Part shown: positions 1 to 12,089 of the stretch, piece by piece
How positions within the stretch are numbered: position 1 is the stretch's first letter
Layout: every line of letters starts with the position of its first letter
DNA from: Aurifilum marmelostoma
Lineage: Eukaryota > Ascomycota > Sordariomycetes > Diaporthales > Cryphonectriaceae
DNA: 64,000 bases
NCBI GenBank assembly: GCA_027559495.1
Contig: JAMXSV010000006.1
Location: 1-64,000, forward strand
Direction of reading: 5' to 3'
Translations under genes and position numbers: made by a program
Notes under the pieces: model-generated
What the model saw: the letters and a program-made list of their open reading frames with translations, nothing else
Databases searched by the model: none
Told to the model about the DNA's origin: nothing

Positions 1-366
1 AAACAATCTTCAAAGTCTTCTGCAGTATATCACTAGCAGTAAAGCTACTACTCGTATCAGAGGTAGTACTTAGATTAATAACTAAAGAGCTATATACTAA
101 ATCTATCTAATAGTAATAAATATATCCTTATATATCTAGTCTTCGAATATAGCTAACTTAGATAGCAATATATCTAAACTATCTAGATATCTCTAAATAA
201 TATATATCTAAAGCTATCTATCCTAGTTAGTTCTTATTCTAACCCTAACTTTGGATTATATAATCCTAGTATAGCTCTATAAGTAAGTATTAAATTTCTC
301 CTATATTAAGGGTTCTATTCCGGATAGCTTTAGTATCTTATATTATAATAGTTGCAGGTTATAATA
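1..366 (-). repeat. LTR 0, 3' LTR of the outer element (cut by window edge)
   Basis: It aligns end to end with the right 366 nt of the other LTRs and ends ttataata, the RIP form of TCATAACA. The purine-rich tract expected next to a 3' LTR follows at once: minus-strand AGGAGGGAG at 371-379. It is among the most heavily mutated LTRs. The left end lies outside the window. Confidence 0.85.
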
Positions 367-560
367 TTATCTCCCTCCTATCGATTATTATTCTAAATAA
401 TCTTCTATAAGTTTCTTGCATATTATTCTATTGCTAAATTATGCTTTCTTAATTTATTATATTAAATAGAGTTAATAAATCTTAATTTTCAAGTTCTTAT
501 GCTAAGAAAATAAAATAAAAGAATTCCTTTCTTTCAATTATTCTTCAAAATGCTATTATT

Positions 561-1100
561 ATGCCTTCTTATTCTTTTTGCAAGAGTTATAGCATTTTAT
601 CTTATTAAGTCTCTCCTAATAATTCTTCCTGCTGCTTAGAATATATTCGCCTCGAATATTCTTAATATAATATCTAGGGTCTTAGCGCCTTAGAGATTCA
701 ATAAATCAGAGTTCAATATTAATATCTAAAGGAGCAGTTAGAGGGTGCTAAGGGCCGGCTTCGCAATACCGCTATAGAGGTTAAGCATCTATAGAAATAA
801 AAGCATATATAGTTTAAGAAGATAATGCGCGCAGTTCGTTATAGTCTTAATAGCATAAAGGCATTAGAATATATAGAAGCTAAGGAGAAGCATCGTCGCG
901 CTTCCAAGATAATCTAAAAGATAATTTTCAAAGAATCTGCCGCTTCTGCTAAAGTTTCTAACTTTAAGGGATTTAATTAGAATTCTATAAATATAGGGAA
1001 TGCTATAGTAGACTAGTCGGGTTTCCTAGCTAAAGGGCTGCCTACTGCAGCCTCTAGTTCTCGTTCTAAAGTAAAGAGGTCTGCTAAAGAGGCCCCCTAA
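561..1100 (+). pseudogene. Antisense accessory ORF relic, outer copy
   Basis: A 540-nt frame on the plus strand, opposite to gag-pol, from ATG (MPSYSFCK) to TAA. It has eleven internal TAA/TAG codons, each explicable as CAA or CAG after C-to-T change. The predicted product has an N-terminal Cys-containing part (FCKS, SSCCLEY), a charged, coiled-coil-like middle (KEQLEGAKG, IEVK, LEYIEAKEK) and a Ser-rich end. Frame length and stop position match three other copies exactly. It lies between the integrase end and the LTR, convergent with pol. I infer a former accessory protein. The Cys layout recalls small Cys-rich ORFs of other fungal retroelements, but the function is unknown. Confidence 0.6.
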
Positions 1101-4100
1101 ATCTTAATCCTATTAATTGCTATCTTAAGCTTCGAATTAACTAGTATATCTCTAACTATTTATATCTCTTAACTAGTATAGTATTCTATCTAGTATTTTC
1201 CTTTAGCTAGTAGCATTTTCCTGCTAACTAATAGGGTATAAATTAATAAATTATATTCCTAGTTATATTTCTGCCTAACTAGTCTAATTTCTAGCATACT
1301 AGTAGTTTATTTATTTAGTCTAAATCCTAATTGCTTATCTTTATAACTAGTTTATCTAGTAGTCTTAAAGTGCTTATTATGCATAAGCTAAATTTCCTTT
1401 AGATTCTTATATATTTTCGCTTGCTAGATAGCCTTTCTACTTAATATAGTATTCTAGATTATGCTAAGAACCTCTATATCTTAGAATCCTTCCTACTTTA
1501 TATTCTAGCTTATTATTCTTAGCTTTAATATTATTATCTATAGGTATTTCTTATATTGCTAGTTCTAGGAGTAAAATATAGAATATTAGGTATATTCTTA
1601 TTCTTGCTAGCAATGCAAGCTTATAATTAACTAGAGAGATTTTTCTTAAGATTTTAAAGGGTCTGATTTTTTTATAATTAAGTTTATTATTTAGTTAGAT
1701 AGTCCTTATATTTTTTTATTTTAAATAGACTTTATCTCCCTTTTATAGGATTAGTCCCTTAATCCTCTTAAAGTTAGCATATTTGGTTATTTATTCTTAT
1801 ATAAACTAGAGTTCTTATTAAATATCTTCTTAAATCTTCTTAATGCGCTATATTTATTTTTCCGCTACTTCCGCATTTGCCCCTAGCAATACTTTATAGT
1901 ATACTATCGGGTTATATCTATAGAGTGCGTAGAATAGTAAGGTCTTTATTATGCTTATATTTGCGCTATTATATGCGAATTGCGCCAATAGTAACAATTT
2001 AACCTAGTTATTCTATTCCTAATTAATATAGTGCCTAAGGTATTATTTAATAATTTAGTTTATTTATTCCATTTGCCTATCTATTTATAGATAATAAGCT
2101 ATTAATATTTTATAGTATACTCTAAATTGCTTTATAAGTAATATTTAGAAGTATAATATAAATTTTCTATCTCTATCTAAGATAATCTCTTCTAGTATGC
2201 TATAATTAGCAATAATTGCCCTAAGAAATATATATGCAAATTCTTCTGCTATACTGCTTTCCTTATAAAGGAGAAAGTAAGCATACTTGCTTAGTCTATA
2301 AACTACTACTAGGATGCTATTATATTATACCTTAGTTAAGGATTCTTATAAGATAAATAGCTTAGTAATAAAGTCTAGGCTAATTAATTGCTAAATAGTT
2401 ATAGATACTAGTAAAAGTTATAGCAGTCTATAAGGCTTATATCTTTCTGCCTTATTTTTCTTATAACTATCGCATTTCTAAATAATTTCCTTAATTTATA
2501 TTCTAAAGCCTAATAGATTCTAATATTGCTTAATTCGTTTGTAGGTAGCCCTAACTCTTTAGTGCCTATATGCTAGTGCGCTATATATATCCCTAATATA
2601 TTCTTTTTATTCCTATAGAGTTATTTCTTTTAGTTTCTTGCCCTAGTATGCAATCCTAAGTATCGAGTTAATTTCTTATTTCTATATAAGGTTCCTTTCC
2701 TTATTCTAATCGAAGAGTATTTATTCCTTAATTCCTAATGCTAGTATATAATCCGATCGTCGACTAAGAGCATTTGCTCTAGTATTTTCTTTTTCTTAAA
2801 TATAGCTAATTTTAATATCGAATTGTAAAAGGAATTCTGCCTATTGTACTTATTATTTATTCAAAACCTTAGTTATTATAAATAATATAAGGTTCTTATA
2901 ATTGATAAGTACTTTAATCGGGTATTTTGCTCTAATAAGGTAGTATTGCTATTCCTAGAATGCATATACTATAGCTATAAGTTCCTTATCTAGGATTCTA
3001 TATTGTAGTTCTAGACTATTTAGCTTCTTTAAGAAGTTAGCAATAAGGTATAGTTTATTCTAATTATCTTATTAGATAAATTCTCTGCTAAGTATATAGT
3101 CTAATATATTAGTTGCTATTTCAAATTCTTAGCTAGGGTTAGCTTCTCTTAAAATGGGTTCTTATATAACTTATTCCTTAATAGCGTCAAAGGCTTACTG
3201 CTCTTTTCCTATCTAATAGAAAGATTTATCTTTTTTTATAAGCTCTATTATAGATTGCATAATCTTTAAGTATTATTAAATAAATTATTAATAGAAGTTA
3301 GTATATCTAAGGAATACTCTAATATCTATAATGCTCTTAAGTATTAGCTAATTCCTAATTGCTTCTATCTTATCCTTTTGCATATATATATATCTGGATT
3401 CAATTATATATCTAAGGTAATCAACTTTCTAAATATAGAAGTAGCTCTTTCTTAGTTTAATAAGGAGTTTAGCATCTTAGAGAGTTTGCAGCACTTTTTA
3501 TATATATTATCTATAAGTTGCCAAATCTAAGGAGTAAATAAGAATATTATTAAGGTAGGCAATAATATAAATATCTAGATGCTCTCTAAGTACCTAATTA
3601 ATTATTTCCTAGAAAGATATAGGTGCATTAGTTAATCCGAATAGTATAACTAAGTATTTATAGTGCTTATATCTTATGCAAAATGCCATTTTCCATTCTT
3701 TGCCTGCCTTTATCCTAATAAGGTTATATACTCCTTTAAAGTCTAGCGCTATAAACCATTATACGCCTTATAGTTAATCTTATAGTTCCTTAATAAATAG
3801 TAATAAGTACTAATTTTTGATTATAATATTGTTAAGCTATCTATAGTTTATATAAAGTTATAGTTTGCTATTTTTCTTTAATATAAATAGGATTAAGTAT
3901 TCTGCTAGTAATTGTAATAGTTATATATAGCCTTTCTTTAGGTTTTCGTTAAGGTACTTCCTAAGTGCTTTAAGTTATGCTTTATCTAGTCTATAGATAG
4001 AGAAGAACTTAGGCTAAGTTCCTTCCTTAAGTAGGATTTTATAATTATATAGACTATATTCTAGTAGTCCTATAACTAATTCTCCTTAGAATAATTTTGT

Positions 4101-4528
4101 AAACTTATAGTACTCTTCTAATATGCTAGCAAGTATTAGGATTAGTCCTTTCTCTATTTCTGCTTCCTAGAGGAATAGTAAATACTATTAAGCGTTTTAT
4201 TGCAATTATCTATTATTTTTGCTCTATATCAGACTAAGTCTTCCTAACTAGTCTTCATTTACTTATATTCTTAATCTATGCCTAATCTGCATTTATAAGT
4301 TCGAGGCATTCGTAGTTTTTCTCTATAAGCTATTAGTCCCTGCTGATTTAGAGATATATAATAAGTGCTTATTTAAGCGCCTATCTTAGCTGTCCTTAGT
4401 AACTAAATCTTATCCTGCGCCTTTAATTGCAACTATCCTATTAGATATAGCTTATTTCTAAGAGATCTAGCTAGTAGTCCAATCGATTCGAGGATTATGC
4501 TCCTTAAGCTATAAAAGTCCTAATATTA

Positions 4529-4533
4529 TATTG
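4529..4533. other. Target-site duplication tattg, left copy
   Basis: These five bases precede LTR 1 and recur directly after LTR 5 at 28420-28424. Joining the flanks across the duplication restores the sequence seen uninterrupted in other copies (for example around 9150-9175). It therefore marks an insertion of everything from 4534 to 28419 into the outer element. Confidence 0.8.
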
Positions 4534-4996
4534 TGTTATGAGCACTGCTGTAACCAGGGTATACAATAAGTATACAAAAGGGTTTATATTAAGCAAGAAC
4601 GATATTAAAGTGTAATCCAAAGAATACAGAAACAACTTTCAAAGTCTTCTGCAGTATATTACTAGCAGTAGAGCTATTACTTATATTAGAGGTAATACTT
4701 AGATTAACAACTAAAGAGCTATATACTAAATCTATCTAATAGTAGCGAATATATCCCTTATATAACTAGTTTTCAAATGTGGCTAACTTAGATAGCAATA
4801 TATCCGAACTATCTAGATATCTCCAGATAGCATATATCCAAAGCTATCTATTCTAGTTGGTCCTTATCCTAACCCTAACCCTGGGTTATATAATCCTAGC
4901 ATAGCTCTATAGGTAAGTATTAAACTTTTCCTATACTAAGGGTTCTGTTCCGAATAGCCCTAATATGCTATATTATAATAATTGCGGGTTATAATA
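4534..4996 (-). repeat. LTR 1 (463 bp)
   Basis: It starts tgttatgagcactgctgtaa and ends ttataata (ancestral TCATAACA), giving inverted ends TGTTATGA/TCATAACA. It carries a telomere-like cctaaccctaaccct at 4868-4882. Its left end is almost unmutated while its right part is heavily mutated, which fits an edge of homology on the left only. Confidence 0.9.
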
Positions 4997-7900
4997 TTAT
5001 TTCCCTCTTATTGATTATTATCCTAAATAATCTTTTATAAGTTTCTTATATATTATTCTATTATTAGATTATGCTTTCCTAATTCATTATATTAAATAGA
5101 ATTAATAAATCTTATTTTTTAAGTTCTTATACTAAGAAAATAAAATAAAAGGATTCCCTTCTTTTGATTATTCTTCAAAACGCTATTACTATGCCTTCTT
5201 ATTCTTTTTGCAAGGGTTATAGCATTTTGTTTTATTAAGCCTCCCCTAATAATTCTTCCTGCTGCTTAGAATATATTCGCCTTAGGCATTCTTAATATAA
5301 TATCTAGGGCCTTAGCGCCTTAGAGATTCGATAAATCGGAGTTTAATATTAATATCTAAAGAAGCAGTTAGAGAATGCTAAGGGCTGGCTTCGCAATGCT
5401 GCTATAGAGGTTAAGCGCCTATAGAAATAAAAGCATATATAGTTTGAGAAGATAATGCGCGCAGTTTGTTGTAGCTTTGACAGCATAGAGGCATTAGAAT
5501 ATATAGAAGCTAAGAAGGAGCGTCGCTGCGCTTCTAAGATAGTCCAAGAGGTAGTTTCTAAAAAATCTGCTGCTTTTGCTAAGGTTTCTAATTTTAAGGG
5601 ATTTAATTAGAACTCTATAGATATAGGGAATGCTATAGTAGATTAGTTAGGTTTTCTAGCTAAGGGGTTGCTTACTGCAGCCTTTAGTTCTTATTCTAGA
5701 GTAGAGAGGTTTGCTAAAGAGGTCCCCTAAATCTTAGCTCTATTAGTTGCTATCTTAAGCTTCGAATTAACTAGTATATCCCTAACTATTTATATTCCTT
5801 AATTAGTATAGTATTCTATTTAGTATTTTCCTTTAGCTAGTAGTATTTTCCTATTAATTAGTAGGATATAAATTAGTAGATTATATTCTTAGTTATATTT
5901 TTGCCTAACTAGTCTAATTTCTAGCATACTAATAGTTTATTTATTTAGTCTAGATTCTAATTGCTTATCTTTGTAACCAGTTTATCTAGTAGTCTTAAAG
6001 TGCTTATTATATATAAGCTAAGTTTCCTTTGGATTCCTATATATTTTCGCTTGCTAGATAGCCTTTCCACTTGATATAGTATTCTAGATTATGCTAAAGA
6101 CCTCTATATCTTAGAATCCTTCCTACTTTGTATTCTAGCTTATTATTCTTAGCTTTAATATTATTATCTATAAGTATTTCTTATATTGCTAGTTTTAGAA
6201 GTGAAATATAGAATACTAGGTATATTCTTATTCCTGCTAGCAGCATAAGCTTATAGTTAACTAGGAAGATTTTTCTTAAGATTTTAAAAAGTCTAATTTT
6301 TTTATAATTAAGTTTATTATTTAATTAGATAGTCCTTATATTTTTTCATTTTAAGTAGACTTTATCTTCCTTCTATAGGATTAGTCCCTTAATTCTCTTA
6401 GAGTTAGCATATTTAGTTATTTATTCTTATATAAACTAAAGTTCTTGCTAAATATCTTCCTAAATCTTCTTAATGCGCTATATTTATTTTTCTGCTGCTT
6501 CTGCATTTGCCCCTAGTAATGCTTTATAATACGCTATTGGGTTATATCTATAGAGTGCGTAGAATAGTAAGATCTTTATTATGCTTATATTTATGCTATT
6601 ATATGCAAATTGCGCTAATAGTAATAGTTTAATCTAGTTATTCTATTCCTAATTAATATAGTATTTAAGATATTATTTAATAATTTAGTTTATTTATTCC
6701 ATTTGCTTATCTATTTATAGATAATAGGCTATTAATATTTTATAGTATACTTTAAGTTGCTTTATAAATAATATCTAGAAGTATAATACGAATTTTCTAT
6801 CTCTATTTAAGATAATCTCTTCTAGCATGCTATAGTTAGCAATAATTGTTCTAAGGAATATATATGCAAGTTCTTCTGCTATACTGCTTTTCTTATAAAG
6901 GAGAAAGTAAGCATACTTGCTTAATCTGCAAACTACTACTAAAATACTATTATATTGCACCTTAATTAAGGATTCTTATAAGATAGATAGCTTAGTAATA
7001 AAGTCTAGACTAATTAATTGCTAAATAGTTATAGATACTAGTAAGGGTTGCAGCAGTCTATAAGGCTTATATCTTTCTGCCTTATTTTTCTTGCAACTAT
7101 TGCATTTCTAAATAATTTCCTTAATTTATATCCTAAGGCCTAGTAGATTCTAATATCGCTTAATTCGTTTATAGATAGCCTTAACTCCTTAGTGCCTATA
7201 TGCTAGTGCGCTATATATATCCCTAATATATTTTTTTTATTCCTATAGAGTTATTTCTTCTAGTTTCTTGCCCTAGTATATAATCCTAAGTATTGAGTTA
7301 ATTTCTCATTTCTATATAAGATTTCCTTCCTTATCCTAATCAAAGAGTATCTACTTCTTAATTCTTAATGCTAGTATATAATCCAATTATCAACTAAAAG
7401 CATCTGCTTTAGTATTTTCTTTTCCTTAAATATAGCTAATTTTAATATCGAATTATAAGAGGAATTCTGCCTATTATACTTATCGCTTATTTAGAACCTT
7501 AATTATTATAAATAATATAAGATTCTTATAATTAGTAAGTACTTTAATCGGATATTTTGCTCTAATAAGATAGTATTGCTATTCCTAGAATGCATATACT
7601 ATAGCTATAAGTTCCTTATCTAGGATTCTATATTATAGTTCTAAACTATTTAGCTTCTTTAAGAAGTTAGCAATAAAGTATAATTTATTCTAATTATCTT
7701 ATTAGATAAGTTCTCTGCTAAGTGTATAGTCTAATGCATTAATTACTACTTCGAATTCTTAGCTAAAGTCAGCTTCTCTTAAAATAAGTTCTTATATAAC
7801 TTGTTCCTTAATAGCATTAAAGGCTTGCTGCTCCTTTCCTATCTAATAGAAAGATTTATTTTTTTTTGTAAGCTCTATTATAGATTATATAATCTTCAAG

Positions 7901-10900
7901 TACTATTAGATAAATTATTAATAGAAATTGGCATATCTAAGGAATGCTCTAATATTTATAATATTCTTAGGTATTAGCTAATTCCTAATTGCTTCTATTT
8001 TATCTTTTTGCATATATATATATCTAAGCTTAATTATATATCCAAGATAGTCGACCTTCTAAATATAGAAGTAGCTCTTTTTTAGTTTAATAAGGAGTTT
8101 AGCATCTTAGAGAGTCTATAGCACTTTTCGTATATACTGCCTATAAGTTGCTAAGTCCAAGAAGTAGATAAGAATATTATTAAGGTAGGCAATAATATAA
8201 ATATCCAAGTGCTCTCTAAGTACCTAATTAATTATTTCTTAGAAAGATGCAGATGCATTAATTAATTCAAATAGCATAACTAAGTATTTATAGTGCCTAT
8301 ATCTTATACAAAATGCCATTTTTTACTCTTTGCTTACTTTTATTCTAATAAGATTATATGCTCCTTTAAGGTCTAATGCTATAAATCATTATGCGCCTTA
8401 TAGTTAATCTTATAATTCCTTAATAAGTAGTAATAAGTACTAATTCTTAATTATAATATTATTAAGCTATCTATAATCTATATAGAGTTATAGTTTGCTA
8501 TTTTTCTTTAGTATAAATAGGATTAGATATCCTGCTAGTAATTATAATAGTTATATATAATCTTTCTTTAGGTTTTCGTTAAAATACTCTCTAAGTGCTT
8601 TAAGTTATGCTTTATCTAGTCCATAAATAGGGAAGAACTTAGGCTAAGTTTCTTCCTTAAGTAGAATTTTATAATTATATAAACTATATTCTAGTAATCC
8701 TATAACCAATTCTTCTTAGAATAGTTTTATAAACTTATAATACTCTTCTAGTATGCTAGCGAGTATTAGAATTAGTCCTTCCTCTATTTCTGCTTTCTAG
8801 AGGAATAGTAGATACTATTAAGCATTTTATTGCAATTATTCATTATTTTTGCTCTATATTAAACCAAATCTTCCTAACTAGTCTTCATTTACTTATATTT
8901 TTAATCTATGCCTAACCTGCATCTATAGATTTAAGGCATTTATAGTTCTTCTCTATAAGCTATTAGTCCCTGCTAATTTGAAAGTATATAGTAAGTGCTT
9001 ATTTAAGCGCCTATCTTAGCTATCCTTAGTAACTAAGTCTTATCCTGCGCCTTTAATTGCAACTATCCTATTAGATACAGCTTATTCCCAAGAGATCTAG
9101 CTAGTAGTCTAATCAATTTAAGAATTATGCTCCTTAAGCTATAGAAGTTCTAATATTATATTATAGTATACTATATCTATAATATCAAAAGAAATAAATA
9201 TTATATATCCTTAGTTCAAGATAGATAGATAATTAGTCTTCTTATTAATTATCCCTTAGTTATATGCGATAAGTTGTCCTTCTATAGTATTAAGTATATA
9301 AGGCTTCTCTTTCTATTGCTATAGTATTTTTGCTATATTAATAATGCAGGGGGATATATAATTCTCTTATGCGCTGCTATCCAATAGCGCGCTATAATAT
9401 TAGTTATTAATATTCATATTAAGCTATATATATGCATAGCTTCCTTTTGCTATTATGCATAGGGACCTTATAGTTCTAATTAACTATTATCCCTTTATAG
9501 GCAATCTTTTCCTTTTAGGGCTTTTTTAGCTGCTTGCTAAGCTAGTGCCTTAGCTTATTATTATATATACTTATAACGCTTCTTATTGCATTGCTATATA
9601 TGCTAGGCATATGCTTTATTCTGCATATAGATAGTGCATTATTCTACTGGATATTGCTACTATTTGCATTTCTTATCTACGCAAGGCCAGAGGCAATCTT
9701 CTAGTAATCTGATAAGTGCATTATAGTATTTCTTCTCTAGTACTTCTCTAAACTATAGTTTAGATTCCTTATATGCCTAAATAAGTTATTCTTCCTCTCT
9801 AGTTAGGAACTATCTATATTTAACCTTTTCTTTAAAATAGGTTTGATAGCTATAATAGGTGCATAAGATCTATGCTAATTAGTAGTATCTAAGATAGAAT
9901 GCATTAATCCTAAAATCCTCCAATTTATCTACTTTATAATTCTAAAGTAAAATGCTCCTAAAGAGGGCTTTTAGAGATATTCTATATATAAGGTATTCTA
10001 TTTGGATATTAATATTCCAGTAGTTAGAACTAAGGCTGCTGCATTAGATAATTAGAACTAATTCCTCTAAGTTATCTATATATTATTGCATAATAGGTTC
10101 GAGTAGGATATTAGGCTATCTATCCTAGAGGGTTTCTTCTTTAAGAATAAGTATCTCTATAGTATATTCTCCTATAGGAGCTAGAGTAAAGTCCGCATTT
10201 TCTGAGTTATTATTGCGCTTATTATAGGCTAGGGATGCTATAATATTCGATATATGCTTATTATTATTTATAAGCTATATAAGATAGTGCTATAAAGGAA
10301 ATTTTCCTAGGTCTTATTCTTCCTTAGATCCCTAACCTATAGGGTTGGTAGAATAGTCCAATTGTTCTTCTTTAATAGAAGTCCTGCTTCTAATAGCAAG
10401 TTATTATTGTCCCTTAGATTTCTAGGGGAACTATCCTAAACCTTCTTTCTCCAAGAGATATAGTATGCAACTATTATTATAATATATAGTCTAACTAAAA
10501 GATTTATAATTAATAGAGTCTATTACTTGCTCTATTAGGATATTTTTATTTAAATAATTAAATTCCTATTAAGTAGCAATACTAAGCTATTATTCTTCCT
10601 AGATAGATTGCTATTATTTCCTTTATAGTTATTAATATTCCTATATAAAGTATCTAGGCTTCCTATAATTAAAGCATGCCCTATTGCCTTTGCTTTAAGT
10701 CTAAAAGTTATTGCGTTAATGCATAGCATCTAGTTCTATTAAGCCAGCATATATGCTACTGCTTTGTGCTATACTTATATAATTCTATTATTTTCCTTAG
10801 TAGTTCTGCTAAGGCTAATAGCATTTTCTACTATTAGCTAGGGCCCTAAACTTCTATAGTTGTCTATTACCCTTGCGGTTTTTCTCTTATTATTGTTCGA

Positions 10901-11626
10901 AGATGCAGTTATCGATTTATACTGCTATTGCAATATATTCTGCTAGGTTATCAAGTTAGTCTATCTTATAAAGTTTGTCTTTAACCCTATCCTTTAGTCC
11001 TTTATAGAACTAGGATATTAATGCTTTATCTTTCCAGCTAACTTATCCTGCATATTGCCTAAATTTGGCTGCATAATCTAAAGCAGCTTTAGTCTGCTTA
11101 AGGTCTATAAGACTGCATTCTGCTATATGCTTCTCGTCTAGATTGCCAAATGCATTCTTAAGTACTTTCTTAAAACCTTTAAATAAGTTAAAGATAGCTT
11201 TAATTTCCTTATTATAATTATCAGGCATAGTTAGATTATTAAGGTAGTCTTAAAAGAAAGGTTCGAACTAGGCGAAAGCATCGCCTTCTAACTAAGTCCC
11301 TACAAAGACTGCCTTCTCTTCCTTATCTATAAACTAGGCTAGATAGTAAAAGAAGTAGGCCTTGCACTAAATAATAAAAGCCTAAAAAGTGCCCTTTGAT
11401 CCTTTATAAGGAATAGGCTTATCTATCTTATAGACCCTAACCTAAGTATTACTGGATTCTTTAAGTTCCTAAATATAAGCTTGCAGAGCTATAATAATTT
11501 ACTGCAGCTTAGCGCTAGTCTGGGCCCTGCCTATAGTAAAAAGGGTTAGAGTCTAAGGAGATATTATATTTCTATATTGCCTAAGAAAGAGTATACTAAA
11601 CTATACTTGAATAAGAGTTATCAAAA
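4997..11626 (-). mobile_element. Gypsy internal region between LTR 1 and LTR 2
   Basis: Full-length internal region (6.6 kb), minus strand. Landmarks from the gag side: capsid relic 11043-11228 (61 codons open, ends KFRQYAG), zinc knuckle 10650-10679 (CFNYRKPRY where the family has CxxC...H), protease 9370-9390 (ALLDSSA, Gly of DSG changed to Ser), RT 8161-8190 (YLNNILIYF), integrase core 6775-6960 (61 codons open; catalytic Asp of the DRD segment now Asn, LNRDRKF). Each of these changes is a G-to-A on the coding strand, as RIP gives. The unit with both LTRs is 7556 bp. Confidence 0.9.
5191..5730 (+). pseudogene. Antisense accessory ORF relic, copy in LTR1-LTR2 unit
   Basis: Same 540-nt plus-strand frame, ATG (MPSYSFCKGYSIL) to TAA. 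It keeps a sense CAA at 5545-5547 where the other copies have TAA, direct evidence that the internal stops arose from Gln codons. It also keeps two Cys codons (AVCCS) that are Tyr codons elsewhere. Position and convergent orientation relative to pol are the same as in the other copies. Confidence 0.62.
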
Positions 11627-12089
11627 TATAATAAGCACTGCTATAACTAGAGTATATAATAAGTATACAAAAGGGTTTATATTAGGCAAGAATAATATTA
11701 AAGTATAATCCAAAGAATACAGAAATAACTTTTAAAGTCTTCTGCAGTATATTACTAGCAATAAAGCTATTACTTATATTAGAGATAATACTTAGATTAA
11801 TAACTAAAGAGCTATATACTAAATCTATCTAATAGTAGCAAATATATCCCTTATATAACTAGTCTTCGAATATAGCTAACTTGGATAGCAACATATCCAA
11901 ACTATCTAGATATCTCTAGATAGCACATATCCAAAGCTATCCATCCTAGTTAGTCCTTGTCCTAACCCTAACCCTGGATTACATAATCCTGGCATAGCTC
12001 TATAGATAAGTATTGAACTTTTCCCGTACTAAGGGTTCCATTCCGGATGGCCCTAGTGTGTCATATCATGACGGTTGCAGGTCATAACA
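11627..12089 (-). repeat. LTR 2 (463 bp), 5' LTR
   Basis: It follows the gag-side end of the internal region (...caaaa) and starts tataataagcac. It ends with the unmutated tcataaca. The left end is heavily mutated (it continues into internal sequence) and the right end is clean, so the right edge is an insertion edge. The next bases, aggat, belong to a different unit. Contains the telomere-like motif. Confidence 0.9.

Larger units (their letters stand above)
367..4533 (-). mobile_element. Outer Gypsy element, integrase/RT side (left piece)
   Basis: Internal region of the oldest element, read on the minus strand. It contains the RT active-site relic at 3531-3560 (YLNNILIYS; the family norm is YLDD) and an integrase core relic near 2160-2345 that still reads LDRDRKF. 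It stops at tattg (4529-4533), where LTR 1 begins. The sequence resumes at 28420 with the same tattg and then at 36129, so the element was interrupted, not truncated. Stops are frequent in every minus frame. Confidence 0.85.

Noticed and set aside
11590..11626. tRNA primer-binding site next to the 5' LTR
   Set aside because: The minus strand after the LTR reads TTTTGATAACTC with no TGG start or clear tRNA complement; after RIP damage no site can be assigned.
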